Shown here piece after piece: positions 36,748-46,700 of a DNA stretch of 64,000 bases (position 1 is its first letter; every line of letters starts with the position of its first letter). The position numbers were made by a program, and so were the translations under genes. Below the pieces are notes generated by a model, which made no database searches, had not been told where the DNA came from, and saw only the letters and a program-made list of their open reading frames with translations. Origin of the DNA: an uncultured Methanolobus sp. (lineage in GTDB: Archaea > Halobacteriota > Methanosarcinia > Methanosarcinales > Methanosarcinaceae); NCBI RefSeq assembly GCF_963667555.1, contig NZ_OY763421.1:372001-436000 (forward strand), given 5' to 3'.

Positions 36748-37602
36748 TTAAATTGCCTTTTTCCTGAAGACCACTTCAGTATGAGGATAGGCAATTTCAA
36801 CATCATCAGTGTCATTTATCCTGTCAAAGATCTCCTTTGTTATCTTTGAAGAATACTCATGCAACTGCCTTGCCGGTGAGAAATATTTTACCTGCACATC
36901 AATACCGCTTGCCTGGAAATCAACCCTTACTTTCGGAGCACCGGGACTGGTGCTGATAGTTCCTGCAAGGAATTTTCTTGCTGAAAGGTCTGCTATCTCT
37001 ATTGCTCGGTCAAGGTTGCTCTCATAGGTTACATTTACAGTGACACTATGAAGTACAAAATCGTTATTTGAGGTATAGTTGATGATGTTTTTCTCAAACA
37101 ACATCCAGTTAGGAACCATAATGATCCTGCCTGAATTCTCCTCATCACTTATCAGACCGCCGATCTCCATCACATGCACGTGGGTCAGGTTAAAATCAAC
37201 TACATCACCCTTTACATCACCGATGATTATCCTGTCGCCGATATCAAAAGGTCTTTTTGTCACAACCATAATCCAGGCAGCAACACCTGTTATCGGCTGC
37301 TGGAGAGCAAATCCTACGGCTGCTGAAAGCAGACCAAGGAAAACACCAAAGCTTGACCATGCACCTGAGGATGAAAGAATAGCTAATATAATTATCAGCA
37401 ACGACAAAGTGTATCTGGAAAGCTGGCCGAATATCCTGATATTAGAGCGTTGCTTTTTTGTCTTTGCTTTTTTCATCAGATTCGTTCTGAGAATGGTGAA
37501 AAAAACATTGATGAGCAAAAGAAGGAAAAGAACTACAAGAACATTTATTCCGGCAGTTACCCAGAGATCAACATTATCTAAAATATCCTGTAGCACTGCC
37601 AT
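36748..37602 (-). CDS. MscS-family mechanosensitive channel (second)
   Basis: 284 residues. Three membrane helices in the first 125 residues with the pore region GLLSAAVGFALQQPITGVAAW, then the cytoplasmic domain with RPFDIGDRIIIGDVKGDVVDF and VPNWMLFEKNIINYT. It differs clearly from the MscS at 23 kb and lacks a DUF432 neighbour. Role: tension-gated release of solutes. Separate transcription unit from the glycogen directon; downstream border is repeat copy 2. Confidence 0.93.
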   Translation of the reverse strand: MAVLQDILDNVDLWVTAGINVLVVLFLLLLINVFFTILRTNLMKKAKTKKQRSNIRIFGQLSRYTLSLLIIILAILSSSGAWSSFGVFLGLLSAAVGFALQQPITGVAAWIMVVTKRPFDIGDRIIIGDVKGDVVDFNLTHVHVMEIGGLISDEENSGRIIMVPNWMLFEKNIINYTSNNDFVLHSVTVNVTYESNLDRAIEIADLSARKFLAGTISTSPGAPKVRVDFQASGIDVQVKYFSPARQLHEYSSKITKEIFDRINDTDDVEIAYPHTEVVFRKKAI

Positions 37603-37646
37603 TCAACCACCCAACTGCAATACCTGATTTAAAAAAAGGAAGAGGA

Positions 37647-38168
37647 TCACTCTTTCTTTGTGATCTTCTTTATCTTAGCCTTTATATCCGATGCAAGATC
37701 CTCTGCTTCCTTTCCGGTTGCTTCTGCAAGATCTTTTACCTTGTCAGCTATTTCCCCTATGTCTTCTTTAATGTCAATGGACTTCACAGAAGCACCAATC
37801 TTTTTGATAATATCCATTATCTCTTCTGTGATCTTTGCGGCCTCATCGCCGGTTGCATCGATAAGTGAATCAACCCTGGCATTCAGCTTATCATAGTTCT
37901 TACCAAGATTTGCTTTCTCTGCCAGGTCATCAAGCTGGTCACTGACCTCCCCTGCAAGTTTCCTGGCACCCTCGCCGGTCTTTTTTGCAAGTTCATCCAC
38001 TCCCTTCAATATCTTTTCTGCATCTTCTTTAAGGTCAATGCTCTTGATATCCTCAGCAATGTTTTTGACAGATTCCTTAGCGCCTTTGGCGATCTTTTCT
38101 GCTTCAGCTCCGGTCTTATCAACAAGCAGGTCAACTTCACCTTTTATTTTAAGAATTCTTTCTTTCAT
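37647..38168 (-). CDS. Amphipathic helical repeat protein, apolipoprotein/LEA-like
   Basis: About 173 residues, almost entirely Lys/Glu/Asp/Ala heptad-like helix without cysteine or membrane segment. Internal duplication is visible: SIDLKEDAEKILKGVDELA and SIDIKEDIGEIADKVKDLA, each followed by KKTGEGARKLA or EATGKEAEDLA. Start set by GGAGGTTATGTTATG. The composition suggests a membrane-surface-associated or stress-protective (LEA-like) coiled protein; I cannot assign a family. It sits 44 bases upstream of the MscS gene on the same strand, so a joint role at the membrane is possible. Confidence 0.7.
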   Translation of the reverse strand: MKERILKIKGEVDLLVDKTGAEAEKIAKGAKESVKNIAEDIKSIDLKEDAEKILKGVDELAKKTGEGARKLAGEVSDQLDDLAEKANLGKNYDKLNARVDSLIDATGDEAAKITEEIMDIIKKIGASVKSIDIKEDIGEIADKVKDLAEATGKEAEDLASDIKAKIKKITKKE

Positions 38169-38286
38169 AACATAACCTCCCACAAAGGTACATTATATTA
38201 TTTGCATGGAAGTTCATAAAGATATCGTAATATGTATTTACTGATGCCGGAAAATGAAGTGACCTGTAGAGTTTAAAATCCCGTGG

Positions 38287-39312
38287 CTATTCTACTCTTA
38301 CTACAATTCCCCTGAGAAGCCTTCCCAGAATATCAGAACCTGTGATTATCATTTTTTCAGGATCATCTCTGTTCCAGTAAAGTATCAGATCGTCATCGAT
38401 AACGTCATCCTCATCGTTTACCGGATAAACTGTCAGACGATGCAGTATGCTTCCAAGTTTTTCATCAGGGTCACTGACAACTATTGGATGATGGCAGTAT
38501 TTGTAAGGATTGAAATTTTCCTTTTTGTAAATTGCATCCCTGAGAAATGAGCCGGAATCCACTGCCATTACAGGCTCACCGGTCTCATCCAGTATTATGA
38601 CCCATTTTTTTGAACTTGAAGCCATCTTTTCAAGAAGAAGGTTAAATTCCGGACTTTCGTTTTCGGGAAAGACAACAAGACCGTTGAAAGTAGGCATGGA
38701 TATGATACTTAAAGGATCTACAACAGACCCTTCCTGCTTAATATAGAGGTCATCAATTGACAGGAAATTAAGAGCTCCAAGACCTTCGAGATGATCGATA
38801 TCACTGCTTTCTGAAAACATATGTTTTTTAAGCATGATACCAAGGGACCGTTCCTTGAAGAATTCCATTTGCTCTTTTCCAAGCCACATATCCAGCATTA
38901 CAGCTGAGGGCTTTGCTACCGGATAGAGCAGGAACATGTAGAATTTCACAAGAGGTGAAAGTAGAGCACCCAGGCGGAGAGAGTTTCGTGTAAAATATGC
39001 CTGAGGGGCGATCTCTCCAAATAATGTAATGAACACTGTGGAGAAAGCAAAAGCTGAAGCTCCTGTAAACACAGAATCTGCAAGTAATGCCAGTAGTACA
39101 TTTATTCCGACATTTCCCCACAGTAGCGTTGAAAGTAACAGGTGTGAATTGTTCCTTAGAGCAAGTACTTTTCTGGCATTCTCATTTTTGGCCTCTGCTT
39201 CTATCTCAAGACGAAGCCGGCTGAGTCCAAACATTCCAATTGTCAGACCGGAAAAGATACCGGACTGGACCAGACATAAAAATATCAAAAACCACGTAAT
39301 TAGTTCGTTCAT
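38287..39312 (-). CDS. CNNM/DUF21 transporter with CBS pair (HlyC/CorC-type)
   Basis: 341 residues. The first 160 hold a DUF21/CNNM membrane domain with the reentrant motif SGIFSGLTIGMFGLSRLRLEIEAEAKN (first twenty shown only as pattern) and FITLFGEIAPQAYF. A CBS-like cytoplasmic part follows (about 205-335, NGLVVFPENESPEFNLLLEKM). The family is implicated in Mg2+ or Co2+ handling. The second half ends with a short acidic linker and LLRGIVVRVE. Separate from the MscS/helical pair by about 115 bases; probably its own unit with repeat copy 3 upstream of the start. Confidence 0.88.
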   Translation of the reverse strand: MNELITWFLIFLCLVQSGIFSGLTIGMFGLSRLRLEIEAEAKNENARKVLALRNNSHLLLSTLLWGNVGINVLLALLADSVFTGASAFAFSTVFITLFGEIAPQAYFTRNSLRLGALLSPLVKFYMFLLYPVAKPSAVMLDMWLGKEQMEFFKERSLGIMLKKHMFSESSDIDHLEGLGALNFLSIDDLYIKQEGSVVDPLSIISMPTFNGLVVFPENESPEFNLLLEKMASSSKKWVIILDETGEPVMAVDSGSFLRDAIYKKENFNPYKYCHHPIVVSDPDEKLGSILHRLTVYPVNDEDDVIDDDLILYWNRDDPEKMIITGSDILGRLLRGIVVRVE

Positions 39313-39394
39313 GTTCTATTCCGCTAAAGCAGTTTCAAAAGCATTGTTAATGGTAATGGTCCCAGGGCTAATAAAAAGCTTTTCTGAGATTTGG

Positions 39395-39665
39395 GATCTG
39401 CAGGAATCCGGCTATTATGATTATCGAAGATTATGAATAACTTGAATGATCCTGAAGGGTCCGGCGAAGCCGGCGTTTTCTCACGATATGAAATAAAATA
39501 ATCTGCAAATACCTGTAGTTTCTTATCAATACTTCTTTAATTTCTCAATATAAGTGCAATAGTCTTTGTAATAATTTTCTGCGCAGAAGCATCGGAATGT
39601 GCCGCCTTTGGCGGATGGTTGCTTTGTATTTAGGTTGCCAGTTGTTTATGTGGAAATAAAATAGA
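39395..39665 (-). repeat. Dispersed structured repeat, copy 3 (inverted to copy 2)
   Basis: Read on the minus strand: TTTCCACATAAACAACTGGC, CTAAATACAAAGCAACCAT, CCGCC-AAA-GGCGG, CACATTCC, AT-rich middle, GAGAAAACGCCGGCTTCGCCGG, CCCTTCAGG, ATCATTCAAG, right end ATAGCCGGATTCCTGCA. The right end faces the CNNM start. With copy 2 it forms an inverted pair around three genes (MscS, helical protein, CNNM). Confidence 0.72.
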
Positions 39666-39747
39666 GCAACAGTTGTGTTAATCATGAAACAGTATTTCTA
39701 CAGAGCCTGCAAAATTGAAATACAAAAAATGGTAATTCTATTTCAAA

Positions 39748-42462
39748 TCACCATTTCAGGAAACGTGTTATCAATGCTGAATCTTTCCTTATTCCATACT
39801 TTCTTAGTTCATCCACTGTGAGCAGTAGTATTGCAAAGGGCACTGCAATGAGCAGGTATTTCATGGAGATCGCAGCAGTGTTGAATACCATATTCACAAG
39901 TGGGTTGAATGTTATGAATGCGAGTATGATAAGCTCACTTGCAATTCCTACAAGTACCATTTTGTTACTGAAGAATCCTTTTGTTAAAACTGACTGCCGT
40001 CTTGTTCTGGATGTGAACACGTTTGCTATCTGACAGATAATAACGGCTGCAAAGAAAGCTGTGATGGCCTGCATGTAAAGAGTGTCTGTAAACGCAAGGT
40101 CCTGTCCCCATTTCCAGCCTCCGTCAAACAGGACTGCAAAGTAACATGCAAATCCTGCTGCAGCTTCTATTGGTCCTTTCATGCCGTAGGAGGTCAGGAG
40201 AACCTGAGGTGTCAGGAGCTTTTCATCCCTTGAACGAGGCGGACGTTTCATAATGTCACCTTCGCCTTTTTCAACTGCAAGTGAAAGGGCAGGAAGAATA
40301 TCTGTACCAAGGTCGATAGCGAGAATTAGCTGTACGTTCATTGGCAGTGGAAGTGCCAGAAGTACAAATGCGATGAACGGTAAAATTTCCGGTACGTTGC
40401 TTGTAAGGATGTAGGCTATGAACTTCTTGATGTTGTCAAAGACAGTTCTGCCTTCTTCAATTGCGTTTACTATGGTTGCAAAGTTATCGTCAAGAAGCAC
40501 CATGTCAGCAGCTTCTCTTGCAACATCGGTACCGCTTCCCATGGCAACACCCATGTCTGCGTTCTTCATGGCAGGCGCATCGTTGACACCATCACCGGTC
40601 ATGGTGACGATCTCTCCGGCTTCCTGGAACGCCTGCACTATCTTGAGCTTCTGTACCGGTGATGTACGGGCAAATACAATGCTCGGTGCCTTTAATCTCT
40701 GGGAGAGTTCTTCGGTTGAAAGCTCTTCAAGCTCGGCACCGGTTATGAGTACTGGTTCTTCGTGGTCATCAGTAAGTCCGACATTTGCAGCGATCGATCT
40801 GGCAGTGACCGGGTGATCACCGGTTATCATTACTACCTTTATTCCTGCAAGATGGCATTTCCTGATGGCTTCACGGGCTTCAGGTCGTGGAGGGTCAACA
40901 GCACCTGCAAATCCGAGGAACACGAACTCGTCCTCGTATTCAGTGCTCTGCTGCGCCTTACGGTATGCGAAGGCCAGAACCCTTTCCCCTTTCTTTGCCA
41001 TTTCAAGGTGTTCTTCCTCAAGTTTTCGCTTCTCGTCCTCATCCAGCGTTTCTTCCGTGTCATTCACAAGCACATGGCTACACATCTCAAGAATGACCTC
41101 TGGTGCGCCTTTCAGATACGCTTCCATATCTCCTGCCGGTGTACTGCATATCACCTGCATTCTCTGTTTCTTAGAATCGAACGGGTATTCAGCTACTCTT
41201 GGATAGTCATTCTTCATTGCGTTTATATCAGTGAAACCGCTGGCATAAACAAGAAGTGACCCTTCAGTAGGATCTCCTTTGTACCCTGGTTTCTCATCAG
41301 TTAGCCTGGAGTTATTACAAATAGTGGCTACACGCAGCAGCATTTCAGAAGGCTTTGCTTTCTTTTCAACATTCAGTGGGCCGGAACCGGTATATACTGA
41401 ATGGATGGCCATCTTGTTCTGGGTAAGAGTGCCTGTCTTATCAGTGCATATTACGGTTGTGGAACCAAGAGTCTCGACAGATTCCAGTTGCTTGATAAGC
41501 GCGTTCCTTTTTGCCATTCTCTTTGATGCAAGGCTTAGTGCCAGTGTGACCGTTGGGAGCAACCCTTCCGGTACGTTTGCTACGATAATTCCTATTGCAA
41601 ATATGAGGTTTGCAAGGAATGTGTCCTGTATAAGATAACCGATAAGGAAAAATGAAATTCCCAGGAAAATAGCGATTGCGGAAATTATTTTGATAAAGTG
41701 ATTGAGTTCCCTGCGGATCGGTGTGTCCACAGAAGCTGTCTGTTCGGTAAGTGCCGCCAATTTTCCTATCTGTGTATCCGAGCCTGTGCCAAATACAAGT
41801 GCCTTGCCGTTGCCGGTCTGAACAAGAGTTCCTGAGAAGACCATGTTCCTGCATTCGAGAATGTTCGGGTGCGTACAGTCCAGTGATCGTAATTGTGGTT
41901 CAGCCTCTCCGGTTATGGGCGAATTATCGACTTTCAGGGAGTTCTCTTCGACAAGCCTGCCGTCTGCAGGGATCTTGTCACCTTCCTCCAGATAGATCAC
42001 ATCTCCCACAACGATGTCGGTTGCAAGTATCTCTTTTATTTCTCCATCCCTGATTACTCTGGCTTTTGGCGGGATAAGGTTCCTGAAACTTGCCATTATC
42101 CTTTCTGCCTGGTATTCCTGCACGAATGTAAAACTTCCGTTAAGAATGACCACTCCAAGCAGTGCAATTGCAATGAAAATGTTACCCTGTCCGGGGTCAA
42201 GCCATTCGGCAATGAATGACAGGATTGAACCAAAAAGGAGCAGAAGCGAGAAGAAGTTCTTGAACTGCTTCAGGAATTTTATTACCAGGCTTTCTTTTCC
42301 CATCTCTTCAAAGATGTTCCTCCCGCAGCTTTCAGCCCTTTTTTCAGCTTCCTGCGAAGACAGCCCGGTTTCAGTTGTGTTCAATCTTTTTAGAATCTCT
42401 TCCAGGCTGATGTGATGTTCATCGCCCCTGGATCTGCACATTCGATCCATTTCATTTCCCAT
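39748..42462 (-). CDS. P-type ATPase, Na+/K+-class-like (type II)
   Basis: 904 residues, ten predicted membrane helices, normal P2 size. Phosphorylation site CTDKTGTLTQNKM, TGEAEP-type motif in PITGEAEPQ, nucleotide domain KGAPE, and hinge MTGDGVNDAPA. In M4 the sequence VANVPEGLLPTVTLALSLASKRMA is nearly that of animal Na,K-ATPase (PEGLLATVT), and DLGTDILPALSLAVEKGEGDIMKRPPR matches the class IIC M6 region. So it probably moves Na+ or K+, though Ca2+ cannot be excluded. The start at the ninth codon of the longest frame is preferred because AGTAGGGTG precedes it. Monocistronic, minus strand. Confidence 0.92.
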   Translation of the reverse strand: MGNEMDRMCRSRGDEHHISLEEILKRLNTTETGLSSQEAEKRAESCGRNIFEEMGKESLVIKFLKQFKNFFSLLLLFGSILSFIAEWLDPGQGNIFIAIALLGVVILNGSFTFVQEYQAERIMASFRNLIPPKARVIRDGEIKEILATDIVVGDVIYLEEGDKIPADGRLVEENSLKVDNSPITGEAEPQLRSLDCTHPNILECRNMVFSGTLVQTGNGKALVFGTGSDTQIGKLAALTEQTASVDTPIRRELNHFIKIISAIAIFLGISFFLIGYLIQDTFLANLIFAIGIIVANVPEGLLPTVTLALSLASKRMAKRNALIKQLESVETLGSTTVICTDKTGTLTQNKMAIHSVYTGSGPLNVEKKAKPSEMLLRVATICNNSRLTDEKPGYKGDPTEGSLLVYASGFTDINAMKNDYPRVAEYPFDSKKQRMQVICSTPAGDMEAYLKGAPEVILEMCSHVLVNDTEETLDEDEKRKLEEEHLEMAKKGERVLAFAYRKAQQSTEYEDEFVFLGFAGAVDPPRPEAREAIRKCHLAGIKVVMITGDHPVTARSIAANVGLTDDHEEPVLITGAELEELSTEELSQRLKAPSIVFARTSPVQKLKIVQAFQEAGEIVTMTGDGVNDAPAMKNADMGVAMGSGTDVAREAADMVLLDDNFATIVNAIEEGRTVFDNIKKFIAYILTSNVPEILPFIAFVLLALPLPMNVQLILAIDLGTDILPALSLAVEKGEGDIMKRPPRSRDEKLLTPQVLLTSYGMKGPIEAAAGFACYFAVLFDGGWKWGQDLAFTDTLYMQAITAFFAAVIICQIANVFTSRTRRQSVLTKGFFSNKMVLVGIASELIILAFITFNPLVNMVFNTAAISMKYLLIAVPFAILLLTVDELRKYGIRKDSALITRFLKW

Positions 42463-42559
42463 TAATAGCACCCTACTCGTATCCATTATATTTATGGAGT
42501 ATTCAAATAAAAACGTTTGGAACTATTTGTGAATATGACCGGATGTTATGCAATGTTGC

Positions 42560-43192
42560 TCACTGGAATGACATATATATGTTCCATACTCCCTGTGCAA
42601 TGAAATTCACTGCCATGGCCGCCAGCAAAAGACCCATCAGTCTTGTAAATACCAGCATACCGGTGTGTCCCAGGAATTTGTATATCCTTCTTGAAAAGTG
42701 GAACAATATGTATGTGATCGCAAAGGTGATAGTGATCGCAGTAAGCACGGATGCACTTTGCAGCATTGATGAAGCACTTCCCATGAGTACGATCACGGTG
42801 GTAATGGCACCGGGGCCTGTAAGAAGCGGCAGTGCAATAGGGAATATCCATATGTCACTGCGGTCCATGGATTTATTTATCTCCACTTCCGTAATGCTTT
42901 CCCTTGATACTTTTGCATGTATCATATCAAATGCAACTGTTAGCAGTAGCATACCACCGGCAACTCTTAGCGAGTCTATGTCCACACCGAAAAACTCCAG
43001 TATGATCTTTCCGGTAAGTGCAAAGAACAAAGCTATAACGCAGGCAAGAAATACTGATTTTGTAGCCAGGGAGTTCTTTTCATCCTGTGTCATCTCACTT
43101 GTCAGTGATACAAATGTCACTACTCCGCCTATTGGGCTTACAATGGCGAAAAAGGAACTGAATGAATATATGAAAAATGCAATATTATCCAT
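42560..43192 (-). CDS. MarC/NAAT family membrane protein
   Basis: 210 residues with six helices. Family patterns are IVSPIGGVVTFVSLT near the N-terminus and LLTGPGAITTVIVLMG in the second half, plus TRLMGLLLAAMAVNFIAQG near the end. Methanogens and hyperthermophiles carry neutral-amino-acid transporter-like members (snatA). Substrate here unknown. The ATG after GGGAGAACAAACAAAG is used; an upstream TTG in frame is unlikely. It lies 97 bases before the ATPase gene on the same strand. Confidence 0.87.
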   Translation of the reverse strand: MDNIAFFIYSFSSFFAIVSPIGGVVTFVSLTSEMTQDEKNSLATKSVFLACVIALFFALTGKIILEFFGVDIDSLRVAGGMLLLTVAFDMIHAKVSRESITEVEINKSMDRSDIWIFPIALPLLTGPGAITTVIVLMGSASSMLQSASVLTAITITFAITYILFHFSRRIYKFLGHTGMLVFTRLMGLLLAAMAVNFIAQGVWNIYMSFQ

Positions 43193-43454
43193 CTTTGTTT
43201 GTTCTCCCTTTATACTCAAACTATTTTTCAAATATTAATAAGATTTATGGTGGTATCGCTGACATATTGTTTCTTTTTAGTAAGTGCGTAACCTTATTGT
43301 TAACCTATAATCCTTTGTATTTTTAGTGCAATTGAAGTATCCTTTATATATTGGTTTACAATAGGTGTGTCTATTTTGTTACACAATTACAAAATATACA
43401 TGCAGTATTTATATTTTCTCGATACATATATATACTAGTTTTCATAAAACCTCA

Positions 43455-43580
43455 AAATGTCAGAGGACTCCTACTCTGACGCATTTAGGATGTGGGTCAT
43501 TTGAAATCCATCTAACTACCTCCTTCAAACTTAACCACATCCACTTCCATAGTTGCCCTGGCTTGCCAGGGTCACTTCCC
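43455..43580 (+). ncRNA. Candidate small RNA A with looped anti-Shine-Dalgarno motif
   Basis: TATA-like CATATATATA (43425-43434) is centred about 26 bases before AAATG, where the first hairpin begins. Hairpin 1: AAATG-TCAGAG (43455-43465) with CTCTGA-CG-CATTT (43474-43486), 11 pairs and a 2-base bulge. Hairpin 2: GGATGTGG (43488-43495) with CCACATCC (43535-43542) enclosing TTTGAA/TTCAAA (43500-43505, 43524-43529). Its apical loop holds CTACCTCC (ACCTCC at 43518-43523). Hairpin 3: CCCTGG-CTTG-CCAGGG (43556-43571), then a pyrimidine-rich end. No coding frame fits. The remaining intergenic bases (43193-43454 and 43581-43728) show nothing else. Confidence 0.6.
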
Positions 43581-43728
43581 TTTCATACAATTGATTTAAA
43601 ATAATATATTTTGGATGACTATGGAAGTTTACGAATAATGGTTTACATATACAATTTTGCAACTCCTGCCATGGAAATACGGCTACCATACAAATATTAC
43701 AAAACAATATAAAGGCAGGATAAAATGA

Positions 43729-46700
43729 TCATTCTGATCTTTGAAAAAAGATTGACCTATCAGGTTCTATTGGCAACTCAAAGGTGAATGTACTTCCTTT
43801 TCCTGCATCACTTTCAACCCATATCCTTCCGCCATGCAGTTCTATGAGCTCTTTTACAAGTGCAAGTCCAAGACCTGTGCCTTCATACCTTCTTGAAATT
43901 GAAGCATCAATCTGGCTGAATGGTTTGAAAAGTTTATTCTGGTCATCCGGTGAAATACCTATGCCTGTATCAGTAATGGATATGGTTACAAAATCATCGT
44001 TACTCGTGACATCTATATGTACATTTCCACCATTGTCTGTGAACTTGATAGCGTTTCCAAGAAGATTGTACAATATTTGCTTTAGTTTTGATCTGTCAAC
44101 ATAGATGAGCGGTGAGATGTCCGGCACTTTCACATCAACAGTGATGTTCTTGCGTGATGCAAGGCTTTCAGTTATCGTTACTATCTCGCTGACAGCTTTT
44201 TTAATGTCCACGGAGTCCAGATAAAGTTCCATTTTTCCGGCTTCTATCTTAGATATGTCCAGAATATCATTTATCAGATTCAGGAGGTGATGGCCACTTT
44301 GGGAAATATGCTGTACATAGTGTTCCTGCTTATCAACAAGTTCGCCTGCCATTCCGTCAAGCATGATATCTGAGAACCCGATTATAGAATTAAGAGGTGT
44401 ACGAAGTTCATGGCTCATGGTGGCGAGGAACTCGCTCTTTGCACGGCTTGCAGTCTCAGCTTCGATCTTTGCGTGCAGCATCGCTTCTTCAGCCTTGATC
44501 CTGTCTGTAATGTCTCTTCCTACTGCCTGTATGATATTTTGCTGTGTTTCTATAAGTGAACCGCTGATATCAAGGTGAATAATGCTTCCATCCGACCGGA
44601 TCATTCGTGTTTCATTTCGCCAGCTTCTATTCTCTTTCACTTTTCCCATTGATGATATTGTTTCTTGTGTGTCTTCAGGAAGTATCAGGCTGACAAGATT
44701 GATTCCCACCAATTCTTCTTTAGGGTATCCAAATATTGTACAGGCCTTGTCATTTACATCAAGAACTTTCCCTGCAAGGTCATGAATAACAACAGCGTCA
44801 TTTGACTTCTCAAAAAGTGCCCTGTATTTCATCTCGCTTCGGATTATCTCTTCTTCTGCCTTTTTGCGTTCACTGATATCTCTGATGATGCCCTGTGCAA
44901 GATCTTCTTCACCCTCTATTATTTTTGCATTGACTTCCGCATCAAAAGTTTCACCATCGGCCTTCTGGTATTGAGTGTACAGGGATGCAACACCTGTTTT
45001 TCTGAAATCTTCAATTCCCCGTTTTCCTGTATTAATGTGAGTAGGGGAATGAAGGTCAACGACATTCATTTTCTTCAATTCTTCTTTTGTGTAGCCAAAC
45101 ATCTCGCAGGCTTTCTCGTTCACATCAATGATCGTGCCATCAGTGCGGTTCAGGAAAATTGCATCGTTTGATTGTTCAAACAGTGATCTGTATTTTTCCT
45201 CGTTACGTTTCAGATCCTCTACTGCCTTTTTCCTTGTAGTAATATCTCTGATTACTATCTGGGACACATTTTTATCATCTTTCAAAGACTTCGCACTAAC
45301 ATCTACATCAATAATATTATTTTTGAATGTAATAGCTTTGAAATCAAATATACTAAGTTCTCCCTTTCGGAACAATTCCAGATTTTGCAAGGCTTCACTT
45401 TTCATTTCAGGAGGAAACAGGTCAATGATATTCAGTCCGTGCAGATCTTCTTCAGTACACTCAAAGATCTCAAGAGCCTTGTTGTTTGATTCATAGATTA
45501 TTCCGCCATACCTTAATAGCAATATGGCATCATTCGACTGCTCAAAGAGTGCTCTGTACTTTTCTTCGTTGCGCTTTATTTCCTCTTCTGCTTCCTTGCG
45601 GTGTGTGATATTCTCTGCAAAAATAACGATTCCACTAATGATTCCTTCAACGGTTTTCCAGGGTCTTGCTTCCCAATGTACCCATTGTTTATCTCCATTG
45701 GCCAGTTTGAAGATGTCTTCTTCCCGTACAATGATCTCTCCCTTAAGAGCACGTTGATGCAATTCTTTAATTTCATCACTCATTTCAGGAATTACATCAT
45801 AATGGGACATGCCAATTATATCCTGGCCTTCCAGTCCGATATCACTAAGCCATCGATTGCTCACGGATATATATCTCATATCCCTGTCAAACATCGCAAG
45901 GGATGCAGGTGCATGTTCAATGAAGAGGCTCATCAATTCTTCATTTTCGCGCAACTTTTCTTCTGCAAGCTTGCGGACAGTAACATTTGTTGTAGTCCCG
46001 GACATTAAGTAATTTCCATTTGTAAGGAGCTTTGCAGAACCAAGGGAATTCATCCATACGATTTTTCCACTATCGGATATTACTCTGTAATCGGCTGTGA
46101 TCGGAGTGCCAGGATTTGAAAATGCTTTTTTGAGTGATTCCTGGACCAGAGGGAAATCCTGTTCATGAATATGGTCAAAATAAGATTTCCAGCTCTTTCC
46201 GATACTACCTTCTGAAAAGCCCAGTACTTCATCCAGAGGTTTGGATATGTATGAGTCAAGTGCGTTTCCTTCAGGATCAAAAGTAGTTTTCCATATTATG
46301 GAATTCAATGAACTGATGATGTTCTCATATTCTTTTTCTTTCTCATGCAAATTTTTTTCAGTTTCCTTGCGTTCAAGGATATTTGCGATCATCCCGCCTG
46401 CAATTCTTAGCACATAGAGTTCTTTTTCATCCCAGTCTCTGGCAACATGTTCCGTGTCAACAGTTATGAAGCCATTAAAAGCTCCCTTTCTGGAAAGGGG
46501 TATTATTGCTATTGATCTAACATTCAGGCGCTGTAAAAATCTCTGGAGACTTTTATCTTCATCTGAAATAGCACTAACATCAGGAATACTTAAACTCTTC
46601 AATTGCTTAAGGTTCTTAAAATCAATTTTCTTTGTATCGACTCTCTCATTTATGGATAATTTACAATCCAGCCCATCAACATACCATTCGTATTCTTTGA

